From NCBI GenBank assembly GCA_943326315.2, contig CALPSU020000197.1:1-5070 (forward strand): 5,070 nucleotides of DNA, in the 5' to 3' direction. The notes beneath the pieces were generated by a model. That model was not told the DNA's origin and made no database searches. It saw nothing but the letters and a program-made list of their open reading frames with translations. Origin of the DNA: Chryseobacterium gleum. Lineage in GTDB: Bacteria > Bacteroidota > Bacteroidia > Flavobacteriales_D > Crocinitomicaceae. Within the stretch, counting starts at the first letter, position 1. Every line of letters begins with the position of its first letter. Made by a program: the position numbers and the translations under genes. Of the stretch, positions 1 to 5,070 are shown piece after piece.

Positions 1-141
1 ATTACTGGACAAACAATATATTCAAATAATCAAATTAATTATGCAACATCAATTGATGTAACAACTTTCTCCAAAGGAATATACTTAGTTAGAATTGAAT
101 CCGAAGCAGGTCTTTATGTGAAACAAATGGTTGTAAGATAA
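1..141 (+). CDS. C-terminal end of a T9SS-secreted protein (type A sorting domain), 5' truncated
   Basis: Frame 1 is open from the window edge to TAA at 139-141, giving the last 46 residues of a protein whose body lies outside the window. The visible tail begins ITGQTIYS, continues through an I-D-V-T-T-F-S-K-G-I-Y-L-V-R-I core and ends VKQMVVR. This is the typical pattern of the Por/type IX secretion C-terminal sorting domain: a G near the first strand, a conserved 'l..GiYlv.i' strand, then a short basic C-terminal strand. In the known system this domain directs the protein through the outer membrane and is removed, with the cargo released or anchored to the surface. The cargo itself (enzyme, adhesin or other) cannot be inferred from this fragment. 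No clear terminator follows; only a 5-bp hairpin (152-156 with 164-168) without a T tract lies downstream. Confidence 0.88.
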   Translation: MTGQTIYSNNQINYATSIDVTTFSKGIYLVRIESEAGLYVKQMVVR

Positions 142-176
142 AGAAATCTATAATTCAAAATAGGAATTTAATTAAG

Positions 177-207
177 TTGCGTAATTATTTCAAAACACTG
201 AATTTTG
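177..207 (+). promoter_or_regulatory. Candidate Bacteroidota promoter for the S9 peptidase gene
   Basis: TTG at 177-179 is followed after 20 bp by GAATTTTG at 200-207, which matches the Bacteroidota -7 consensus TAnnTTTG except for its first base. The spacing falls in the usual range for the -33/-7 pair. Transcription would begin roughly 30 bases before the ATG at 242. A competing -7 candidate, TATATTTA at 209-216, has no TTG at a suitable distance. The region is very AT-rich, so chance matches are easy; this is an inference from pattern only. Confidence 0.35.
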
Positions 208-241
208 GTATATTTACATTTCTTATTTTAATTTTTTAAAA

Positions 242-3121
242 ATGAAACAATTTCTTCTTTTTGCCAGCATAATTATCAGTTTTATTACCTATTCTCAAAA
301 AAAAGCAATAAATCATTCCGTTTATAATAGTTGGAAAAAACTAGAGGCTCAATCTATTTCTAATGACGGGGCTTATGTTTCATATACTATCAAACCTCAT
401 CGTGGGGATGGCTATTTATTTATTTACAATACTAAAACAGCTAAATTAGACTCTTTTCCTAGAGGATATAAACAACAGTTTTCTGGCAGTTCAAATTTTA
501 TAGTCTTTCAAATAAGTTCCGGTTTCGACACCCTTAGAAAATGTGAATTAAATAAAGTAGATAAAGAAAAATGGCCTAAAGATTCATTGGGAATTTACAT
601 TCTTGGTAAAGATTCCTTAATTAAGATTCCTAACGTTAAAACTTTTTCGATAGCTGAAACTGGTGACTGGATTAGTTATTGTCTTGAAAAAAACAAAACA
701 AAAGAAGAGGAAGAAAAAGAAAAAAAGGATAAAGAAGCTGAAAAAGCTTTAAAATCAGATACTACTAAAAAAGTAGAAAAAACCCATACTTGGTTTTTCT
801 TTAAAAAGAAAACTAAAGAAACAGTAGTAAAATCAGATAAGAAAAAAGAGGATGAGTATAAATCAGATGGGAAAATATTTACTGCATTAAATCCGTTCAC
901 AAATAAAAAATATGAATACAAAGATGTTACTGATTTCAGTGTTTCTAAAAACGGGAAATTTATTGCTCTTACCACACACAAAAAAGAAAAAAAGATAGTA
1001 AATTGTCAACTCGCAATCCTAGAGCCCCAAACTGGTGATTATTCTATTGAGGCATCAAAAAAAACTGATTTTAAAGGAATTACATTTAATAATTCCGAAT
1101 CTGCATTAGCAGTTTTGTCTACTCAAGATACAAATAAAATGAAACAGTTTGAATTAAATTATTTGGACTTGAAATCGAAAAAATGGCAAACATTAATAGA
1201 TACTTTGACGACTAATATTCCACTAAAAAAAGCAATAAGTGAAAACAGAACTCCTGTTTTTTCATTGAATGATAAACAATTGTATTTTGGGATCTCAGAA
1301 AGAGTTAAAAAAGATAAGAAAGATACGCTTCTAGAAAATGAAAAAGTGAAAATGGATCTTTGGCATTATGAAGATAAACGATTACAGCCCCAACAATTAT
1401 TTGAACTGAAAGACGATAAAAAGAAAAATGATTTATATGTGTATTTTTTAGAAGATAGAAGATTTGTTCAATTATCGAATGATTCAATCGAAATAAATCT
1501 TCCAAAAAAACCTCAAAACAATTATTTCTTAGGTGAAAACATGCTGCCTTATCAAACAACTTACAACTGGACATCTCCTAATTTGAAAGATTATTATCGC
1601 GTTTCTTTAGAGAATGGAAAAACTGAACTAATACAAAAAGCAATTGGCTTTAGTGGAAAACTTTCTCCTTCTGGAAAATATTATACGTATTATAAAAGCG
1701 AAGAGGGTAATCATTATTTAATGGATGTTACTTCAAAAAAAGAATTGTGTCTTACTTGTTCTAGAAAAGATATAAAATGGGAAAAAGACATGAATGGGCA
1801 GCCTCAATTATCCGAACCAATTGGAATAGAAGGTTGGCTAAAAGGTGAAAATGAAATTATGATTCAATCCGAATATGATCTTTGGAATTATTCAATTTCA
1901 AAAGGGAAATTAACTTCTATTACAAACGAAGAAGGAAAATCTACTAAAACACGTTTAACTTTATCTTTATGGGAAAGAGATAGTATCTATATAGATTATA
2001 ACAACACTTCAATACGTGGTTTTGAAGAAAAATCAAAAGGATATGTGTTTTACAATTTATTACAAAATCAAGGAAACTATCAATTGAATAAAATGTACGC
2101 AATGGACTATCATCTAGTTGGGTTAATTCGTTCAAAAAATGGCGAAAAAATGATAATGCGTAGAACATCTGTAAAAGAATATCCAGAAGTCATCTTAATG
2201 GATGAAAATTTCAAGAATGAACGGCAAATCTCAAACACGAATCCTCAACAAAGCGAATATAATTGGGCTACTGTTGAATTGGTTGACTGGACAAGTTACG
2301 ATGGAATTCCTCTTCAAGGTTTACTATATAAACCAGAAAATTACGATGAAGATAAAAGCTATCCAATGATTGTTTATTATTATGAGTTAAATAGCGATGA
2401 ATTACACGTTCACTATACTCCAAAACCAACAGCTTCTGTTGTAAATCCGACAGAATATGCATCAGCTGGTTATTTCATATTTATTCCAGACATTCGTTAC
2501 CGTATTGGTCACCCAGGAAAATCTGCGTATGACTGCATAATGAGTGGAACGGATAAAGTATTAAAATTATACCCTAACATAGATTCAAAACGAATGGGCT
2601 TACAAGGTCAAAGTTGGGGAGGTTACCAAACCGCTCAATTAATTACAATGACTAATCGCTATGCGGCTGCTATGGCTGGAGCGCCCGTTTCAAATATGAT
2701 TTCAGCTTATGGAGGAATTCGTTGGGAGTCCGGTTTAAATCGTCAATTTCAATACGAAAAACAACAAAGTAGAATCGGACAAACCTTATGGGAAGCACCT
2801 GAATTATACATTGAAAACTCCCCTATCTTTAATTTACCAAAAATTAAAACGCCGCTGTTAATTATGGCAAATGATGAAGACGGCGCCGTTCCGTGGTACC
2901 AAGGAATAGAATTATTCACAGGAATGAAACGATTAGGAAAACCTTGTTGGATGCTAAATTATAACGGTGATAAACACAACTTAATGAAAAATGCAAACAG
3001 GATGGATTTAAGCATCAGAATGCGCCAATTTTTTGATCATTATTTACAAGGGGCACCGGCTCCAAAATGGTTGACAGATGGTATTCCTGCAGTTGTGAAA
3101 GGAGAAGAAATGAGGTATTGA
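242..3121 (+). CDS. Exported S9 family (prolyl oligopeptidase-like) serine peptidase
   Basis: The product has 959 residues. Residues 1-18 form a signal peptide (MKQ, hydrophobic core, T-Y-S) with predicted cleavage before Gln19, so the enzyme probably acts in the periplasm or envelope; no T9SS sorting domain or lipobox Cys is seen. Residues ~25-670 are the variable N-terminal part, expected to fold as the S9 beta-propeller that limits access to the active site. Residues ~675-945 are the alpha/beta hydrolase domain. The nucleophile is Ser791 in GQSWGGY. The acid is probably Asp880 in NDEDGAVPWYQG (Asp878 is the alternative), and the base is His912 in GDKHNLM. PMIVYYYE (708-715) and PDIRYRIGHPG (749-759) are typical of Bacteroidota S9 enzymes. 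The family cleaves peptides, often after proline or as di/tripeptidyl peptidases; the specificity here is unknown. Residues ~149-213 are a Lys/Glu-rich insertion. The first ATG after the leader gives a proper signal peptide, which fixes the start. There is no Shine-Dalgarno, as is usual in this phylum. Confidence 0.95.
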   Translation: MKQFLLFASIIISFITYSQKKAINHSVYNSWKKLEAQSISNDGAYVSYTIKPHRGDGYLFIYNTKTAKLDSFPRGYKQQFSGSSNFIVFQISSGFDTLRKCELNKVDKEKWPKDSLGIYILGKDSLIKIPNVKTFSIAETGDWISYCLEKNKTKEEEEKEKKDKEAEKALKSDTTKKVEKTHTWFFFKKKTKETVVKSDKKKEDEYKSDGKIFTALNPFTNKKYEYKDVTDFSVSKNGKFIALTTHKKEKKIVNCQLAILEPQTGDYSIEASKKTDFKGITFNNSESALAVLSTQDTNKMKQFELNYLDLKSKKWQTLIDTLTTNIPLKKAISENRTPVFSLNDKQLYFGISERVKKDKKDTLLENEKVKMDLWHYEDKRLQPQQLFELKDDKKKNDLYVYFLEDRRFVQLSNDSIEINLPKKPQNNYFLGENMLPYQTTYNWTSPNLKDYYRVSLENGKTELIQKAIGFSGKLSPSGKYYTYYKSEEGNHYLMDVTSKKELCLTCSRKDIKWEKDMNGQPQLSEPIGIEGWLKGENEIMIQSEYDLWNYSISKGKLTSITNEEGKSTKTRLTLSLWERDSIYIDYNNTSIRGFEEKSKGYVFYNLLQNQGNYQLNKMYAMDYHLVGLIRSKNGEKMIMRRTSVKEYPEVILMDENFKNERQISNTNPQQSEYNWATVELVDWTSYDGIPLQGLLYKPENYDEDKSYPMIVYYYELNSDELHVHYTPKPTASVVNPTEYASAGYFIFIPDIRYRIGHPGKSAYDCIMSGTDKVLKLYPNIDSKRMGLQGQSWGGYQTAQLITMTNRYAAAMAGAPVSNMISAYGGIRWESGLNRQFQYEKQQSRIGQTLWEAPELYIENSPIFNLPKIKTPLLIMANDEDGAVPWYQGIELFTGMKRLGKPCWMLNYNGDKHNLMKNANRMDLSIRMRQFFDHYLQGAPAPKWLTDGIPAVVKGEEMRY

Positions 3122-3314
3122 ATTCCTCGTTGAAAAACGATGGTACGTTCAAAATAGCTATGTTCTATGCATTCAATTTAACAATGATAATAAACTTCAA
3201 ACAGCTTAAAATACCAATATTTTTAGAGTATTAACAAATTATGAAGAAAGATTAAATTACTGCATCTCTAATATAATAACCAAAAATAATAAGCTTTTAT
3301 CCCTTAAAATACTA

Positions 3315-3322
3315 TATTTTTG
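3315..3322 (+). promoter_or_regulatory. Perfect -7-like element overlapping the first possible start of the AraC-type regulator
   Basis: TATTTTTG at 3315-3322 fits the Bacteroidota -7 consensus TAnnTTTG at every fixed position. No TTG is present 17-23 bp upstream (3290-3300 reads AAGCTTTTAT and similar), so the -33 half is missing or degenerate. If the element is used, transcription would begin a few bases downstream. The TTG at 3320 would then lie outside the mRNA, and the TTG at 3338 would be the better start codon. Confidence 0.35.
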
Positions 3323-4513
3323 GGTAAAAAATATTATTTGGAGACTATTATACCATATACTTGTTTGTTGGGGTTATTCTTACCTTTAATTCTCCTTTAT
3401 TATAACAATGGTTATCGTTCAGCGAACTTGTATTTAGCTGGATTTTTATTTTTCTCATCTTTTTATGTACTAGAAAATTTTTACTTTTTTTACGGTAATT
3501 CTTTGCCTAAAATCGCTTTTTTCACTACTACACACTCTTTTTTTTATTTAATTGGTCCTTTTGGTTATTTATATCTGCGAAGTTTTTTAAAGGGAAACAA
3601 TAAATTGAGTAAAATAGATTCCTTGCATTTTGTATTATTTGTTATTTCATTTATTGGATATTTTCCTTATTTCTTTTCAAGCTGGGAATATAAATTGGAA
3701 GTAGCACAAAATTTATACAGTGAAAATTGGGATATTTCTTCGTTTCGTTTAAACAAATTCTTTTACCACGAAGTAGATCAACTAATCAATGTTTTACATA
3801 CTTATTTTTACGCTGCTAGTCTTTGGTATTTAATTTGGAAATATAAAAAGACGAATTTTCAAACCAATATCCAAGTTAGAGAAAATAAAAAAATGAAAGC
3901 TTGGGTGATAATTTTCACTTCTGTTTTAACGATTATTACCATCAATTTTACAGTTGCTATGGCAAGTGTTTGGCTGTACGATGATAAATCTATTTTTCTG
4001 TCTCGTGCCGGAAATGCTTTGCTTTTTGCATCATTTGTGTATATCGGAATGAATATGATTATCTTATTTTTCCCACATATACTTTATGGCATACAATTAA
4101 ATTCAGAGATAATATCCCAAAATCAGATAGAACAAGAAATTGAAAAGAGCGAACTTCAATTATTCACAGTTGAATACAAGGAAATTATTGAAACCGCACT
4201 CGAAAATATTAAGGAGCAAAAATTGTTTTTAACTGTAGATTATAAGTTGTTACAAGTTTCAAATGAATCAGGAATTCCGACACATCATTTAACTTACTTT
4301 TTTAACGAACTTAAAAAAATCTCTTTTTCTGATTGGCGAAACAACCTTCGTATCGAACACGCATTGGCATTAATTCATCAAGGTGAAATGAACAATTTTA
4401 CTTTACAAGCAATATCAGTAAAATGCGGTTTTTCTGCGCAAAGTACTTTTATTAGAGCGTTTAAAAATCTGACTGGAATTACCCCAAGCAACTATTTAAA
4501 GTCATTTTTATAG
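3320..4513 (+). CDS. Membrane-embedded AraC-family transcriptional regulator (7 TM segments plus HTH domain)
   Basis: The product has 397 residues from TTG 3320, or 391 from TTG 3338, where the protein would begin M-E-T-I-I-P-Y. No in-frame ATG exists near the N-terminus, and the upstream in-frame stop is TAA at 3305-3307. Seven hydrophobic segments are visible at about 9-28, 36-56, 64-88, 101-121, 155-174, 193-217 and 231-253. A polar, Glu-rich linker (~260-300) follows. The C-terminus is an AraC/XylS DNA-binding domain: a first helix-turn-helix at ~308-330 (LLQVSNESGIPTHHLTYFF) and a second at ~362-384 containing the family signature CGFSAQSTFIRAFKNLTGITP, then YLK. This layout is common in Bacteroidota: the membrane part presumably senses an envelope or extracellular cue while the HTH domain binds DNA from the cytoplasmic side. 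The signal and targets are unknown. It is flanked by a peptidase gene upstream and a surface-protein gene 221 bp downstream, which may be a target. Lack of an ATG could also reflect 5' decay, but the reading frame is otherwise intact. Confidence 0.9.
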   Translation: MGKKYYLETIIPYTCLLGLFLPLILLYYNNGYRSANLYLAGFLFFSSFYVLENFYFFYGNSLPKIAFFTTTHSFFYLIGPFGYLYLRSFLKGNNKLSKIDSLHFVLFVISFIGYFPYFFSSWEYKLEVAQNLYSENWDISSFRLNKFFYHEVDQLINVLHTYFYAASLWYLIWKYKKTNFQTNIQVRENKKMKAWVIIFTSVLTIITINFTVAMASVWLYDDKSIFLSRAGNALLFASFVYIGMNMIILFFPHILYGIQLNSEIISQNQIEQEIEKSELQLFTVEYKEIIETALENIKEQKLFLTVDYKLLQVSNESGIPTHHLTYFFNELKKISFSDWRNNLRIEHALALIHQGEMNNFTLQAISVKCGFSAQSTFIRAFKNLTGITPSNYLKSFL

Positions 4514-4555
4514 TCGATTTTCGTTCAGTTTCATTCTATTTTTGTTGAGTTTACA
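4514..4555 (+). repeat. Two-unit imperfect direct repeat, 21-bp period, just after the regulator's stop codon
   Basis: Unit 1 (4514-4534) and unit 2 (4535-4555) share the frame TCnATTTTnGTTnAGTTT, with 15 of the first 18 positions identical. They begin at the base after the TAG of the AraC-type regulator. A perfect 7-bp tandem, CAACTTT twice, follows at 4554-4567. A 21-bp centre-to-centre spacing puts both units on the same DNA face two helical turns apart, the arrangement of the half-sites bound by AraC itself. The bases are mostly A/T, so an operator role is only inferred. Confidence 0.45.
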
Positions 4556-4633
4556 ACTTTCAACTTTATAAATAGGTAAAATCTCTACATTTCTATTTTA
4601 TATAAACCATTAAATTACAGCGATTTAATTTTA

Positions 4634-4678
4634 AACTTGTTTGCATTTTTAAAAATGCAAACAAGTTGAGTTGTTTTT
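4634..4678 (+). terminator. Long hairpin terminator after the AraC-type regulator
   Basis: Bases 4634-4667 form a perfect 34-bp palindrome with 17-bp arms (AACTTGTTTGCATTTTT and its complement). The inner A/T pairs would open as a loop. GAGTTG and five T residues (4674-4678) follow, giving a rho-independent terminator layout for + strand transcription. The hairpin lies 120 bp past the regulator's stop. There is no good T tract on the other side, so it does not look bidirectional. It separates the regulator transcript from the surface-protein gene. A protein-binding palindrome is the alternative. Confidence 0.7.
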
Positions 4679-4711
4679 GTCACCATTATCGAAGGTTAAA
4701 GTAGACTTTTG
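4677..4711 (+). promoter_or_regulatory. Weak candidate promoter for the glycine-rich surface-protein gene
   Basis: TTG at 4677-4679 and GACTTTTG at 4704-4711 (7 of 8 bases of TAnnTTTG/GAnTTTTG, the same variant as upstream of the peptidase gene) are separated by 24 bp, slightly longer than the usual spacing. Transcription would begin around 4717-4720, some 15-20 bases before ATG 4735, in an A-rich leader without a Shine-Dalgarno. The TTG overlaps the T tract of the preceding terminator. A dyad, AAAGT-AG-ACTTT (4698-4709), overlaps the -7 site and could bind a regulator. This is pattern matching only. Confidence 0.3.
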
Positions 4712-4734
4712 TAACTTAAAAAAAATAATTTCCC

Positions 4735-5070
4735 ATGAGAAAATTCTACTTTGAATTATTATTCGTCTTAACTACCATTATTCTTTCTGTAAAGAAATTA
4801 ATAATTCAAAGTAAATTAGAACGTAGTGTAAGCTTTTTGCTTTTTATCACGTTGTTGATGATAGGCAATGTTTCTTTGCATGCGCAGACTGTAGTTCTCC
4901 AACCTGAAATTTTATCAAGTAATCCAAACACAACGACCACAATAACTAGGTATCGATCTTCTGGGTCAAACCAACTGAAGGTGGGAGCAGGCATTAATAA
5001 AGTATCTGTTTCCATGTGGGGTGGTGGAGGTGGTGGTGCTTCGGGTGGTTCTAAAGTACTTGATTTTGTA
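4735..5070 (+). CDS. N-terminus of an exported glycine-rich surface protein, 3' truncated by the window
   Basis: The frame is open from ATG 4735 to the window end (112 codons, no stop). The N-terminus is unusually long for export. A first hydrophobic stretch (residues 4-18) is followed by a basic, polar link (~20-30, K-K-L-I-I-Q-S-K-L-E-R) and then a normal signal core (32-47) ending S-L-H-A, with predicted cleavage before Gln51. No in-frame ATG, GTG or TTG exists between codon 1 and codon 35, so a shorter start with a standard signal peptide is not available. The mature protein begins QTVVLQPEI, then is Thr/Ser/Asn-rich. At 82-112 it shows KVGAGINKVSVSMW followed by six glycines and ASGGS. 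A strand-forming 'v..gi..v.v..WGGGG' start is typical of large glycine-rich secreted adhesin-like proteins of Bacteroidota; many of these carry a T9SS sorting domain at the other end, which is not visible here. The exact family is not recognised. Confidence 0.75.
   Translation, partial: MRKFYFELLFVLTTIILSVKKLIIQSKLERSVSFLLFITLLMIGNVSLHAQTVVLQPEILSSNPNTTTTITRYRSSGSNQLKVGAGINKVSVSMWGGGGGGASGGSKVLDFV
4747..4813. repeat. Perfect 15-bp inverted repeat with a nested hairpin inside the first codons of the surface-protein gene
   Basis: TACTTTGAATTATTA (4747-4761) is the exact reverse complement of TAATAATTCAAAGTA (4799-4813); the 37 bp between them are 4762-4798. The match stops at both ends of each arm. 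A 6-bp perfect hairpin, TTCTTT-CTGT-AAAGAA (4781-4796), sits in the middle segment. The arms cover codons 5-9 and parts of codons 22-27, in different reading frames, so shared protein sequence does not explain them. Possible roles are an invertible intragenic segment, an mRNA structure 12 bases after the start codon, or a chance palindrome in AT-rich DNA. Confidence 0.85.

Noticed and set aside
152..168. AATTC / GAATT hairpin after the T9SS cargo gene as a terminator
   Set aside because: It is a five A/T-rich pairs stem with no T run behind it; expected by chance in this composition.
721..727. A-AAA-AAG slippery heptamer in the correct phase in the peptidase gene
   Set aside because: A -1 shift would reach a stop at once (GGA TAA) and no stimulatory structure is evident. 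The heptamer is a by-product of the Lys-rich segment.
676..981. Minus-strand open frame of 101 codons opposite the peptidase gene
   Set aside because: It is a Ser/Phe-rich shadow of the Lys/Glu-rich coding stretch on the + strand, with no recognisable domain. The other minus-strand frames inside the peptidase gene (1305-1574, 1944-2168, 2268-2462) are rejected on the same grounds.
3127..3140. TCGTT-GAAA-AACGA hairpin just after the peptidase stop codon as a terminator
   Set aside because: The stem is only 5 bp and no T tract follows; an overlapping AACG/CGTT pairing (3136-3149) competes. It may be a weak structure, but a terminator is not supported.
3241..3255. ATG AAG AAA GAT TAA as a leader peptide before the regulator
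   Set aside because: It has only four codons, no ribosome-binding context and no attenuator-like structure behind it.
4514..4579. Continuation of the regulator reading frame past its TAG (S-I-F-V-Q-F-H-S-I-F-V-E-F...) as a readthrough extension or decayed gene end
   Set aside because: The AraC domain is complete before the TAG, and the apparent peptide repeat is simply the translation of the 21-bp DNA repeat; the frame stops shortly after.
4806..5015. Minus-strand open frame of 69 codons
   Set aside because: It is opposite a + strand frame with a clear signal peptide and Gly-rich module; no family resemblance was seen.

Overview
The window looks like a chromosomal piece of a Bacteroidota genome, most likely a flavobacterium. 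It is strongly AT-rich, with A/T-rich leaders lacking Shine-Dalgarno sequences. Promoter-like sites resemble the Bacteroidota TTG / TAnnTTTG type. A type IX secretion (T9SS) sorting domain ends the first gene, and both visible signal peptides place Gln at the predicted +1 position, as is common in this phylum. All genes I can support are on the + strand.

Layout: (1) 1-141, the last 46 codons of a T9SS cargo protein, carrying its type A C-terminal sorting domain. (2) 242-3121, a complete exported S9 (prolyl oligopeptidase family) serine peptidase of 959 residues with a recognisable Ser/Asp/His triad and a Lys/Glu-rich insertion. (3) 3122-3319, a 198-bp AT-rich gap without a convincing terminator; a perfect -7-like element lies at its end. 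(4) 3320-4513 (or 3338-4513), a regulator with seven predicted membrane segments and a C-terminal AraC-type DNA-binding domain, apparently starting at TTG. (5) 4514-4734, an intergenic region with a 21-bp-period imperfect direct repeat, a perfect 34-bp palindrome that works as a plausible terminator, and a weak promoter. (6) 4735 to the window end, the first 112 codons of an exported glycine-rich surface protein.

The genes look like separate transcription units rather than one operon: gaps are 100, 198 and 221 bp, with a strong hairpin before the last gene. Three of the four products act in the envelope or outside the cell, and the fourth is a membrane-embedded regulator, possibly acting on the surface-protein gene next to it; that link rests only on position.

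The most unusual signal is in the first codons of the last gene. A perfect 15-bp inverted repeat (4747-4761 and 4799-4813) encloses 37 bp. Inverting that segment in silico keeps the length but puts an in-frame TAA at codon 16. This is the geometry of an intragenic phase-variation switch for a surface protein, although an mRNA hairpin or chance are live alternatives. No recombinase, CRISPR array, tRNA, rRNA or insertion sequence was seen.
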